From assembly GCA_040510075.1 (NCBI GenBank), contig JBEVJT010000090.1, positions 1 to 14,673 on the forward strand: DNA of 14,673 bases, given 5' to 3'. Source of the DNA: VAZQ01 sp040510075. Lineage in GTDB: Bacteria > Pseudomonadota > Alphaproteobacteria > Rhizobiales > Xanthobacteraceae. A program made the translations under genes and the position numbers. Below the pieces are notes generated by a model that worked only from the letters and a program-made list of their open reading frames with translations, was not told the DNA's origin and ran no database searches. Each line of letters opens with the position of its first letter. The stretch's first letter is position 1. Below are positions 1 through 7,445 of this stretch, one piece after another.

Positions 1-48
1 TTGGCTTTGTTGCGGGATTTGTCGGCCATCTGGAATTGAATCCCGGAC

Positions 49-89
49 CATCATTCCAGCGAAGCCCGCAGGCCGAGAGCCGGAATCCA
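49..89. repeat. Decayed REP-like palindromic repeat
   Basis: The stretch has outer arms ATTCCAGC (53-60) and GCCGGAAT (79-86), complementary except for one position, around a GC-rich centre. It is followed by the CCGGAATCCA ending typical of dispersed intergenic palindromes in Bradyrhizobium-like genomes. It lies upstream of the aminotransferase operon. The resemblance to a genome-wide family is from memory; copy number cannot be seen in this window. Confidence 0.5.
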
Positions 90-117
90 TATTCGACGCG
101 AGCAGTTTAGGTATTCC

Positions 118-135
118 GGTTCGCCGCTGCGAACC
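118..135. other. Perfect 7-bp hairpin, CGCT loop
   Basis: GGTTCGC (118-124) and GCGAACC (129-135) are exact inverted complements around a 4-nt loop, about 120 nt before the aminotransferase start. No T-run follows, so it is not a classical terminator. It could be an operator for the operon, part of an attenuator, or a leftover of the neighbouring repeat. Nothing in the window identifies a binding protein. Confidence 0.3.
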
Positions 136-253
136 TGGAAACTGTTAACGCCGATACGCCTGAGGCATTATGGCGAGTTCCATTTAGGCGCTAGCGTTTC
201 GGGCGGCGGCTTGGTAGCAGCCCGTCTTACACAGCCACAAGGGAGAACGCGCA

Positions 254-1603
254 GTGCCCATGCCATCCGCATCCGCCGGCAGAGCGACTGCCGTTCCCAA
301 CGATCTTTCCGCCTTCTGGTTGCCGTTCACCCCGAACCGCGCCTTCAAGGCCGCACCGCGGCTTATCGTGCGCGCCAAGGATATGCACTACTACACGCCC
401 GAAGGGCGGGCGGTGCTCGACGGCACCGCCGGGCTTTGGTGTACCAATGCCGGGCACAACCGCGAGCCCATCGTGGCCGCAATCCGCGCGCAGGCGGCGG
501 AGCTGGACTACGCGCCGGCCTTTCAATTCTCCCATCCAAAGGCATTCGAGTTGGCAAGCCGCATCGCTGCCCTCGCGCCTGGCGATCTCGATCATGTTTT
601 CTTCTGCAACTCGGGTTCGGAGGCGGTCGACACGGCGCTGAAGATCGCACTCGCCTTTCACAATGTGCGCGGCGAAGCTTCGCGCACGCGGCTCATCGGG
701 CGCGAGCGCGGTTACCACGGCGTCGGCTTTGGCGGCATGTCGGTGGGCGGCATCTCGCCGAACCGGAAGTATTTCGGGTTGCATTTGTCCGGTGTCGATC
801 ATCTGCCGTCGACCTACAATCGCGAGCACCAAGCCTTCAGCAAAGGCGAGCCGGACTGGGGCGCTCACCTCGCTGACGAGCTCGAGCGTCTCGTCGCGCT
901 GCATGATGCAAGCACCATTGCGGCGGTGATCATCGAACCCATGGCGGGATCAACCGGCGTGCTGCCGGCACCCAAGGGTTACCTGCAGCACCTGCGCGCC
1001 ATCTGCGACAAATACGGCATCCTCCTAATCTTCGACGAAGTGATCACCGGCTTCGGGCGGCTCGGGCACGCGTTTGCTGCGGAGCGTTATGGCGTGCAGC
1101 CCGACCTGATGACTTTTGCGAAGGGCGTGACCTCAGGCAGCGCGCCCATGGGCGGCGTCGTTGTGCGCAAGCCCATCTACGACGCATTCATGCGCGGCCC
1201 GGAGCACGTCGTCGAGCTCTTCCATGGTTATACCTACTCGGCACATCCGCTGGCCTGTGCGGCCGGCCTTGCCGCGCTCGACCTCTATCGCGACGAGGGC
1301 TTGTTCGAGCGGGCAAGGAAACTCGAGCCCATGTGGGCAGAAGCGGCGATGAGTCTCAAAGGCCTGCCCAATGTGCTCGACATCCGCACTGTGGGACTGA
1401 CGGCTGGCATCGACCTCGCGTCGCGCCCTGATGCGGTGGGCCGGCGCGCCTATGCCATCATGGAGCATGCTTTCCATACGCAGGATCTGGTGGTACGCGC
1501 GAGCGGCGAGACCCTCGCACTTACACCGCCGCTGATCGTCAGCGAGCCCGAGATCGACGCAATCTTCGGCAAGCTCGCCGCCGCAATCCGCGCTGTCGGA
1601 TAG
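254..1603 (+). CDS. Omega-aminotransferase (beta-alanine:pyruvate type, class III)
   Basis: A PLP-dependent, cytoplasmic class III aminotransferase that should move the terminal amino group of an omega-amino acid or amine to pyruvate or another keto acid, giving a semialdehyde or aldehyde. The 449-residue length fits the beta-alanine:pyruvate transaminase group. Visible marks are the N-terminal AFWLPFTPNR block, the cofactor phosphate motif NSGSEA (about 120-125), FDEVITGFGR with cofactor-binding D261, the Schiff-base lysine K290 in FAKGVTSG, and R415 in VVRASGE, matching the arginine that contacts the substrate carboxylate in this group. The usual YTYSGHP reads YTYSAHP here. The GTG at 254 is chosen because AAGGGAG (239-245) lies 8 nt upstream; an ATG at 260 is a close alternative. 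It is the first gene of a tight operon with beta-oxidation genes. The exact substrate cannot be told from sequence. Confidence 0.9.
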   Translation: MPMPSASAGRATAVPNDLSAFWLPFTPNRAFKAAPRLIVRAKDMHYYTPEGRAVLDGTAGLWCTNAGHNREPIVAAIRAQAAELDYAPAFQFSHPKAFELASRIAALAPGDLDHVFFCNSGSEAVDTALKIALAFHNVRGEASRTRLIGRERGYHGVGFGGMSVGGISPNRKYFGLHLSGVDHLPSTYNREHQAFSKGEPDWGAHLADELERLVALHDASTIAAVIIEPMAGSTGVLPAPKGYLQHLRAICDKYGILLIFDEVITGFGRLGHAFAAERYGVQPDLMTFAKGVTSGSAPMGGVVVRKPIYDAFMRGPEHVVELFHGYTYSAHPLACAAGLAALDLYRDEGLFERARKLEPMWAEAAMSLKGLPNVLDIRTVGLTAGIDLASRPDAVGRRAYAIMEHAFHTQDLVVRASGETLALTPPLIVSEPEIDAIFGKLAAAIRAVG

Positions 1604-1604
1604 C

Positions 1605-3866
1605 ATGAGCGCTCCCTCGCTGCGGCGCGATCGAATCAGCAAGCCCATCTTCGGGGGGGCGCAGCGGGTGCTGCCGACGCTTTCCGACACGGAACGCGAG
1701 GCAATCGAGGCAGGCAACGTCTGGTGGGATGCAGATCTTTTCAGCGGCAACCCCGATTGGGCAAAGCTTCTCGCCTTTCCCGCCGCAACGCTCTCGGCCG
1801 AGGAGCAGGCATTCCTGGATGGCCCCGTCGAGGAGGTGTGCCGCATGCTCGACGAGTGGCGGATCAATTGGGAGCTGTGTGATCTGCCGCCCGACGTGTG
1901 GGATTTTCTGAAGACACGCAAATTCTTCGCAATGATCATCCCCAAGGAATACGGCGGCCTGGGATTCTCCGCCTATGCTCATTCCGAAGTGATCCGAAAA
2001 ATTTCGACGCGCTCCATTGTCGGCGCGGTGACCGCGATGGTGCCGAACTCACTCGGTCCAGGCGAGCTGTTGCACCGCTTTGGCACCAAGGAGCAGCAGG
2101 ATTACTGGCTCCCCCGTCTGGCCGACGGCAGAGAGATACCCTGTTTTGGGCTCACCAGCCCGGAGGCAGGCTCGGACGCCGCTTCGATGATTGATTCCGG
2201 GATTGTCTGCCGCGGAATCTGGCAAGGACGCGAGGTGCTGGGCATCAGGCTTAACTGGCACAAGCGCTACATCACGCTGGCGCCGATTGCGACCGTGCTC
2301 GGGCTAGCCTTTAAGCTCTACGATCCCGATCACCTCATCGGCACGCAGGATACGCTTGGCATCACGCTCGCGCTGGTGCCCACCAACTTGCCCGGGATCG
2401 AGATCGGACGGCGCCATCTGCCGGCGTTGCAGATGTTTCAGAACGGCCCGACCATTGGCCGCGATGTCTTCATCCCGATCGACCATATCATCGGCGGAGC
2501 GACGCAGGCGGGCAAAGGCTGGAAGATGCTGATGAGCGCGCTCGCTGCCGGCCGCGGCATTTCATTGCCCTCTCTTTCGGCAGCGGGCACGGTCTTTGCC
2601 GCGCACGTGTCAGGCGCCTACGCGCGAATTCGCGAGCAGTTTCACGTCCCCATCGGACGCTTCGAGGCGATCCAGGAACGGCTCGCGCGCATTGCTGCCA
2701 CCGCTTATCTGCTCGATGCGGCACGGCGGCTGACCTGCGCGGCCATTGACCACGGGCACAAACCTGCAGTGATCACCGCGGTCATGAAGCAGCAGGCGAC
2801 CGAGCGGTTGCGTATCGCCTGCAACGACGCAATGGACATTCACGGCGGCAAAGCCGTGCAGGAAGGCCCGTTGAATTATCTCGGCAGCTTCTACCGCGGG
2901 GTGCCGATAGGCATCACCGTCGAAGGCGCGAACATCGTAACCCGCAGTCTGATTCAGTTCGGCCAGGGCGCGATCCGCAGCCATCCCTTTCTGCTGAAGG
3001 AAATCACCGCACTAGAAGATCCCGATCGCTCGCGCGGGCTCGACAGCTTCGATCAATTGTTCTGGGCCCATGTGCGCCATAGCTTTGCCAATGCAGGGCG
3101 CGCATTCCTGCATGCGTGGACGGGGGCAATCTTTGCGCATGCGCCCGAGGCCGGAAGGGCGCGCCGATATTATCGGCCGCTCGGCCGCTATGCGTCCGCT
3201 TTTGCGCTGATGGTCGATGTTGCGTTGCTGACCATGAGCGCGGGGCTGAAGCGGCATGAAATGATTTCCGGCCGCTTCGGGGACATTCTTTCCGAGCTCT
3301 ACCTTCTGTCCGCCGTGCTCAAGCGCTGGCATGACGAGGGAAGCGAGCGCAGCGACCTGCCGTTTGTCGCGTGGTGCATGGAAACCGGCTGCGCTGTCAT
3401 CGAGGTACGCCTCGACGAGATCCTGTCCAACCTGCCCAACCGCCCTGCCGCGTGGCTCCTGCGCTTTCTGGTGCTGCCTTTTGGGCTGCGCCGCCGCGGG
3501 CCGTCCGACCGCTTGACGCAAGCCTGCGCCGAGATTCTGTTGAGCCCATCTGCGACGCGCGATCGCCTCACAGTCGATATCTTTCACGGCGCAGGCGATG
3601 ATCCGGTCGCACGGCTTGAACGTGCCTTCGCGTTGACGGTGGCAGCCCAGCCGCTGCGCGAGCGGCTGCGCAGGGCGCATGTGAGCGAGCCGGCAAAAGC
3701 CCTTGTGCAAGGGCTGATCAGCGAGGCGGAGGCCGCTTCGTTGAACTCGGCGCATGAGGCTGTCATGGCCGCCCTTGCGGTCGACGACTTCGCACCCGAA
3801 GATTTGGCGCGGCGAGCCGAAGAGAGAGAAGCGACGTCGCAGGTGCAACGAACGGCGGCAGAATGA
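1605..3866 (+). CDS. fadE: Acyl-CoA dehydrogenase, FadE family
   Basis: An FAD-dependent enzyme for the first step of beta-oxidation, converting acyl-CoA to trans-2-enoyl-CoA. Order: an N-terminal helical part, the ACAD core with LTSPEAGSD near residue 184 (flavin/substrate region), a C-terminal ACAD helical domain with VEGANI around E440 (position of the catalytic base in ACADs), then the extra C-terminal domain typical of FadE (DUF1974 type), with RRYYRPLGRY, LSELYLLSAVLKR and LPNRPAAWLL. At 753 residues it is shorter than E. coli FadE (about 814), and I see no N-terminal transmembrane segment like the one at the start of the E. coli protein. The ATG at 1605 starts 1 nt after the aminotransferase stop, and the stop overlaps the thiolase start (ATGA), so translation is probably coupled. 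Chain-length preference is not visible. Confidence 0.93.
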   Translation: MSAPSLRRDRISKPIFGGAQRVLPTLSDTEREAIEAGNVWWDADLFSGNPDWAKLLAFPAATLSAEEQAFLDGPVEEVCRMLDEWRINWELCDLPPDVWDFLKTRKFFAMIIPKEYGGLGFSAYAHSEVIRKISTRSIVGAVTAMVPNSLGPGELLHRFGTKEQQDYWLPRLADGREIPCFGLTSPEAGSDAASMIDSGIVCRGIWQGREVLGIRLNWHKRYITLAPIATVLGLAFKLYDPDHLIGTQDTLGITLALVPTNLPGIEIGRRHLPALQMFQNGPTIGRDVFIPIDHIIGGATQAGKGWKMLMSALAAGRGISLPSLSAAGTVFAAHVSGAYARIREQFHVPIGRFEAIQERLARIAATAYLLDAARRLTCAAIDHGHKPAVITAVMKQQATERLRIACNDAMDIHGGKAVQEGPLNYLGSFYRGVPIGITVEGANIVTRSLIQFGQGAIRSHPFLLKEITALEDPDRSRGLDSFDQLFWAHVRHSFANAGRAFLHAWTGAIFAHAPEAGRARRYYRPLGRYASAFALMVDVALLTMSAGLKRHEMISGRFGDILSELYLLSAVLKRWHDEGSERSDLPFVAWCMETGCAVIEVRLDEILSNLPNRPAAWLLRFLVLPFGLRRRGPSDRLTQACAEILLSPSATRDRLTVDIFHGAGDDPVARLERAFALTVAAQPLRERLRRAHVSEPAKALVQGLISEAEAASLNSAHEAVMAALAVDDFAPEDLARRAEEREATSQVQRTAAE

Positions 3867-5149
3867 ACGGGCGTCGCGTCTACATCATCGACGGCAGCCG
3901 CACACCGTTCATTCGCGCGCGCGGCCGGCCGGGCCCGTTTACGCCGACGGATCTTGCCGTGGCCTGCGGGCGGCCGCTGCTCCTGCGCCAGCCGTTTACG
4001 CCCGATGCGTTCGATGAAGTGATCCTCGGCTGCGTCAACGTGCTTGCGGATGAGGCCAATCCCGCGCGCATCGCCGCGATGCGCATGGGCATGGGCGAGG
4101 AGATGACCGCATTTACGGTAGGCCGCAATTGCGGCTCCGGCATGGAGTCGATCGACATCGGCTATAAGTACATACGCGAAGGTCGATCCGATCTGATTTT
4201 GGCAGGCGGCGCTGAGGCGCTCAGCCAGGCGCCCCTCATTTTCCGGAAAAGTGCTGTTGACTGGTACGCGCGCATGTTCGCGGCGCGCAGTATTTGGTCC
4301 CGCCTGGTCGCGGTGTTCGGCTTTCGCCCGTCGTTCATGAAGCCCGTGATTGGGCTAGAGCGCGGGCTTACCGATCCGCTGATCGAGTTGAACATGGGAC
4401 AGACCGCCGAAATCCTTGCCCATGTGTTCGACATATCGCGCACGAGCGCCGACGCTTATGCAGCCGAAAGCCATCACCGCCTCGCTCGCGCGCAGAAGGA
4501 AGGGTTTTTTGCCAGCGAGCTCGAGCCGGCATTCACCCGCGACGGCCGCATTTACGATTGGGATGACGGCGTGAGGCCCGACAGCTCGGTGGAGAAGCTC
4601 GCCGAGCTCAAGCCGGCATTCGAGCGCCCCTGGGGCAAGGTGACGGCTGGCAACAGCTCGCAAATCACCGACGGCGCTTCATGGGTGATCCTCGCCTCCG
4701 AGAAGGCGGTGAACGATCACAGGCTCACCCCGCGCGCCGTCATTCGCGACAGCGAGTGGTCGGCACTCGATCCGTCGGTCATGGGATTGGGACCGGTGCT
4801 GTGCTCGACCGCAATCCTGCGCCGGCAAAAGCTTGCGCTTGCTGACGTCGGTCTTTGGGAGCTCAACGAAGCATTTGCCGCACAGGTGCTGGCGTGCCTC
4901 GCGGCTTGGGAGGACGACACCTTCTGCCGCGAAATTTTGCGCCTCGATGGCGCGGCGGGGACGCTCGCGCGCGACAAGCTCAACGTCGATGGGGGCGCGA
5001 TCGGACTGGGTCATCCCGTCGGCGCGAGCGGTAACCGCATCGTGCTGCATCTGGTCAATGCCATGCGCCGGCTGGGCATCAAACAAGGCATCGCCACCCA
5101 ATGCATCGGCGGCGGACAAGGTGGCGCCATGCTGATCGAGGCGGTTTGA
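3863..5149 (+). CDS. fadI: Acetyl-CoA acyltransferase (thiolase), FadI type
   Basis: A thiolase catalysing the last step of beta-oxidation: 3-ketoacyl-CoA plus CoA gives acetyl-CoA and a shortened acyl-CoA. All catalytic parts are present: nucleophile C90 in RNCGSGM, N335-E336 in LNEAFA, H384 in GLGHPVGASG and C414 in TQCIGGGQGG. The 428-residue length and the insert with WSRLVAVFGFRPSFMKPVIG, LTDPLIELNMGQTAE after the first domain are typical of the FadI/trifunctional beta-subunit branch, not FadA; in that branch the insert helps contact the alpha subunit or membrane (family knowledge). The start codon overlaps the FadE stop by 4 nt, and the hydratase/dehydrogenase gene follows after 9 nt, as expected for a beta-alpha pair forming one complex. 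Confidence 0.92.
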   Translation: MNGRRVYIIDGSRTPFIRARGRPGPFTPTDLAVACGRPLLLRQPFTPDAFDEVILGCVNVLADEANPARIAAMRMGMGEEMTAFTVGRNCGSGMESIDIGYKYIREGRSDLILAGGAEALSQAPLIFRKSAVDWYARMFAARSIWSRLVAVFGFRPSFMKPVIGLERGLTDPLIELNMGQTAEILAHVFDISRTSADAYAAESHHRLARAQKEGFFASELEPAFTRDGRIYDWDDGVRPDSSVEKLAELKPAFERPWGKVTAGNSSQITDGASWVILASEKAVNDHRLTPRAVIRDSEWSALDPSVMGLGPVLCSTAILRRQKLALADVGLWELNEAFAAQVLACLAAWEDDTFCREILRLDGAAGTLARDKLNVDGGAIGLGHPVGASGNRIVLHLVNAMRRLGIKQGIATQCIGGGQGGAMLIEAV

Positions 5150-5158
5150 GGGGAGCGC

Positions 5159-7276
5159 ATGGGGAAGGTCTGGGACGTTCTCAAAGCACACCAGCTCGAG
5201 CTCGGACCGCTGGCGCATCAGAAACCAAGTGCCGCCGAAGCCGCAGGCACGGTTCAGCCGTGGCGGCATTGGAAGCTTGCTTATGATGATTCCGGCATTG
5301 CGTGGCTGTTGCTCGACAAGTCGGGGGCGAGCGCCAACACGCTCGCCGAGCAAGTGCTTGAGGAACTTAACGACGTGCTTGCCCGCGTGGAACGCGAGCT
5401 GCCGCGCGGCCTTTTGCTGCGCTCGGCCAAGCCGAGCGGCTTCATCGCCGGAGCGGACATCGCCGAATTCGAGTCCCTGATCGGGCCTGGCGCGGCTGAG
5501 ACCCGCCTGCGCGAAGCGCATGCAATTGTTGATCGTCTCGATCGCCTTACTGTGCCGACGGTTGCGGTCATTCACGGCTACTGCCTGGGGGGCGGTCTCG
5601 AGATCGCGCTTGCCTGCGATTACCGAATCGCAGTCGACGACGCGCGGCTCGGGTTTCCCGAAGTCATGCTCGGGCTTCATCCCGGGCTCGGCGGCACCGT
5701 GCGGCTCCCCCGCCTGATCAATCCGCTGCAGGCGATGAGCATGATGCTGACGGGGCGCACTCTGCGCGCGAGCCAGGCAAAGCGGCTGGGAGTTGTTGAC
5801 GCGGTCGTACCTGAGCGTCACGTGCGGGCTGCGGCCACGGCCGCGGTATTCGGAAAATTAAAGACCACGCGCGGCGGTCAGCTGATCAGCATCATAAACA
5901 GCAATATCGGCCGCCAGCTTGCTGCCAAACGCATGCGCGCGGAAACCGCAAAGAAGGCGCGCGTTGAGCACTATCCCGCCCCTCACGCTCTGATCGAGCT
6001 GTGGGAGAAGAACGGCGGCGACCCGCAGCTCATGCAGAAGGCAGAGATCGCCTCCTTCGCGCGGCTGCTGAACACAGACGCTTCCAGGAATCTGGTCCGA
6101 GTTTTCTTCCTGCGCGACAAGCTGAAGAAGTTGAGTGCAGGATCCTGGCGCGGGCGCCATGTGCACGTCATCGGCGCCGGCACCATGGGCGGCGACATCG
6201 CCGCCTGGTGTGCATGGCATGGCTTTGCCGTCACGCTTGCGGACATGAAGGCCGAGCCGCTGGCAGGAGCCGTAAAACGTGCCGCCGACCTATTCGGCAA
6301 GATCGGGCACAAGCGCACCGACATTCGCGACGCGCTCGACCGGCTTACACCCGACCTGCACGGCGATGGCGTCCGCTCAGCCGATCTCATCATAGAGGCA
6401 GTGCCGGAGACGCTCGAGCTGAAACGCAAAGTTTATGCGCGGATTGAACCGCGTATGCGACCTGACGCCATTCTCGCTACCAACACGTCCAGTATTCCGC
6501 TTGAGGAGCTGCGCGTTTCATTGCAGCGGCCGGGGCAACTGGTCGGGGTGCATTTCTTCAATCCGGTCTCGCGCATGCAGCTCGTCGAGGTGGTGAGCCA
6601 TGACGCGGCGACCGAACAGGTCCTGGCGGATGCGCGGGCATTTCTCGGTCGCATCGATCGCCTGCCTGCGCCGGTGAAAAGCGCGCCGGGCTTTTTGGTG
6701 AATCGCGCGCTCACGCCCTACATGCTGGAAGCCATGGTCATGCTCGGGCAGGGCATCAAGCGCGAGATCATCGATGTCGCCGCGGAAGATTTCGGCATGC
6801 CGATGGGCCCTATCGAGCTTGCCGATGTGGTCGGGCTCGACATCTGCCTGCACGTGGCGGAAAGCCTGAAAGCAAGTCTGGGGCGCCCGATGCCGGATAT
6901 TTCTCCAGTACTGCGCAACAAGATCGAGTTGGGCGAGCTTGGGAAAAAAACGGGAAAAGGCCTATACCAATGGAAAAACGGTAAGGCGATCAAGGACCGC
7001 AGCGCCGAAAAACCGACGAAAGAGCTCACCGAGCGTCTCATACTGCCGATGCTCGATGTGTGCGTGACCTGTCTCCGCGAAGGCATCGTGGCCGACGAGG
7101 ATACGATTGATGGCGCCATGGTGTTCGCCACCGGGTTTGCGCCGTTTCGCGGCGGACCCATGCATTACGCCCGCGCCCGCGGCGCGTTGAACATCCGGCA
7201 TGATCTTGAGAGGCTTGCAGGTCGCTATGGCGATCGTTTCAAGCCGGACCCGGGCTGGGATGCATTGATGTCGTAA
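5159..7276 (+). CDS. fadJ: Enoyl-CoA hydratase / 3-hydroxyacyl-CoA dehydrogenase, FadJ/FadB type
   Basis: A bifunctional alpha subunit performing the two middle steps of beta-oxidation. The N-terminal crotonase domain has the oxyanion-hole motif SGFIAGADI and both catalytic glutamates, E148 in GGGLEIA and E168 in FPEVMLG, 20 residues apart as in E. coli FadB. The NAD-binding domain starts at GAGTMGGD (about 339); catalytic H465 lies in VHFFNPVSRM; two C-terminal 3HCDH domains follow (SAPGFLVNR, MPMGPIELADVVGLD, KTGKGLY, and a second half with GFAPFRGGP). At 705 residues it is close to FadJ (714) and FadB (729). About 36 residues precede the usual crotonase start. GGGGAG (5150-5155) lies only 3 nt before the ATG, abutting the thiolase stop. 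No alternative start within the extension has a better ribosome site. The fadJ/fadB choice rests on the gene order beta-then-alpha. Confidence 0.92.
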   Translation: MGKVWDVLKAHQLELGPLAHQKPSAAEAAGTVQPWRHWKLAYDDSGIAWLLLDKSGASANTLAEQVLEELNDVLARVERELPRGLLLRSAKPSGFIAGADIAEFESLIGPGAAETRLREAHAIVDRLDRLTVPTVAVIHGYCLGGGLEIALACDYRIAVDDARLGFPEVMLGLHPGLGGTVRLPRLINPLQAMSMMLTGRTLRASQAKRLGVVDAVVPERHVRAAATAAVFGKLKTTRGGQLISIINSNIGRQLAAKRMRAETAKKARVEHYPAPHALIELWEKNGGDPQLMQKAEIASFARLLNTDASRNLVRVFFLRDKLKKLSAGSWRGRHVHVIGAGTMGGDIAAWCAWHGFAVTLADMKAEPLAGAVKRAADLFGKIGHKRTDIRDALDRLTPDLHGDGVRSADLIIEAVPETLELKRKVYARIEPRMRPDAILATNTSSIPLEELRVSLQRPGQLVGVHFFNPVSRMQLVEVVSHDAATEQVLADARAFLGRIDRLPAPVKSAPGFLVNRALTPYMLEAMVMLGQGIKREIIDVAAEDFGMPMGPIELADVVGLDICLHVAESLKASLGRPMPDISPVLRNKIELGELGKKTGKGLYQWKNGKAIKDRSAEKPTKELTERLILPMLDVCVTCLREGIVADEDTIDGAMVFATGFAPFRGGPMHYARARGALNIRHDLERLAGRYGDRFKPDPGWDALMS

Positions 7277-7281
7277 GGTGG

Positions 7282-7300
7282 GGTTGCGCGGCCCGCAACC
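7282..7300. terminator. Possible terminator hairpin after the fad operon
   Basis: GGTTGCG (7282-7288) and CGCAACC (7294-7300) form a perfect 7-bp stem with a 5-nt loop, starting 6 nt after the stop codon of the hydratase/dehydrogenase gene. Position and strength fit the end of a transcript, but there is no T-run, so it may be only an RNA-stabilising hairpin or part of the repeat cluster that follows. Confidence 0.35.
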
Positions 7301-7331
7301 GTGCCTCCGTTCTGAGAATTCGATCCACGCG

Positions 7332-7373
7332 AACCCACCGAATGTTCAATCTTTGGAAAAGATTCGTTGGGTT
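7332..7373. repeat. Long imperfect palindrome with nested stem
   Basis: AACCCACCG (7332-7340) pairs with CGTTGGGTT (7365-7373) with one mismatch. Inside it, AATCTTT (7348-7354) pairs perfectly with AAAGATT (7358-7364) around GGA. The result is a hairpin of about 16 bp with a 7-nt one-sided bulge. It is clearly richer in A+T than the neighbouring genes. It may be a small mobile palindrome (REP or MITE-like). Confidence 0.5.
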
Positions 7374-7430
7374 ACGCGCGGCGTTCACATGTGAGCATGA
7401 TCGCAACCGAACAGGCTGCGCTAACCCAAC
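7366..7430. repeat. GTTGGGTTA/TAACCCAAC inverted repeat pair
   Basis: GTTGGGTTA (7366-7374) and its exact complement TAACCCAAC (7422-7430) enclose 47 nt. The ends, with GTTGGGTTACGC on the left and CTAACCCAACCTACGGG on the right, match a short intergenic element that I recall as common in Bradyrhizobium-like genomes. The left arm is shared with the preceding palindrome, so the two form one composite repeat cluster ending about 15 nt before the next start codon. Confidence 0.5.
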
Positions 7431-7445
7431 CTACGGGCCGGTCCG

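Noticed and set aside
1..39. Possible C-terminal tail of an upstream gene (13 codons ending LLRDLSAIWN, TGA 37-39)
   Set aside because: Too short to identify and with no supporting context in the window; kept as a mere possibility.
145..172. Weak promoter-like pair TTAACG and CATTAT before the aminotransferase gene
   Set aside because: The spacing is 15 nt and both boxes deviate from consensus; such matches are expected by chance.
3012..3848. Minus-strand frame of 278 codons inside fadE
   Set aside because: It lies entirely within the conserved FadE C-terminal domain on the other strand and shows no independent features.
4679..5821. Long minus-strand open frame (380 codons) opposite the thiolase and hydratase/dehydrogenase genes
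   Set aside because: It spans the junction of two genes with all catalytic motifs on the plus strand. Its translation has low-complexity R/A/H-rich content and no domain. High GC makes such antisense frames common.
7318..7440. Repeat cluster as a CRISPR array
   Set aside because: The units are inverted, not direct, of unequal spacing, and only two or three arms exist; no cas genes are present.
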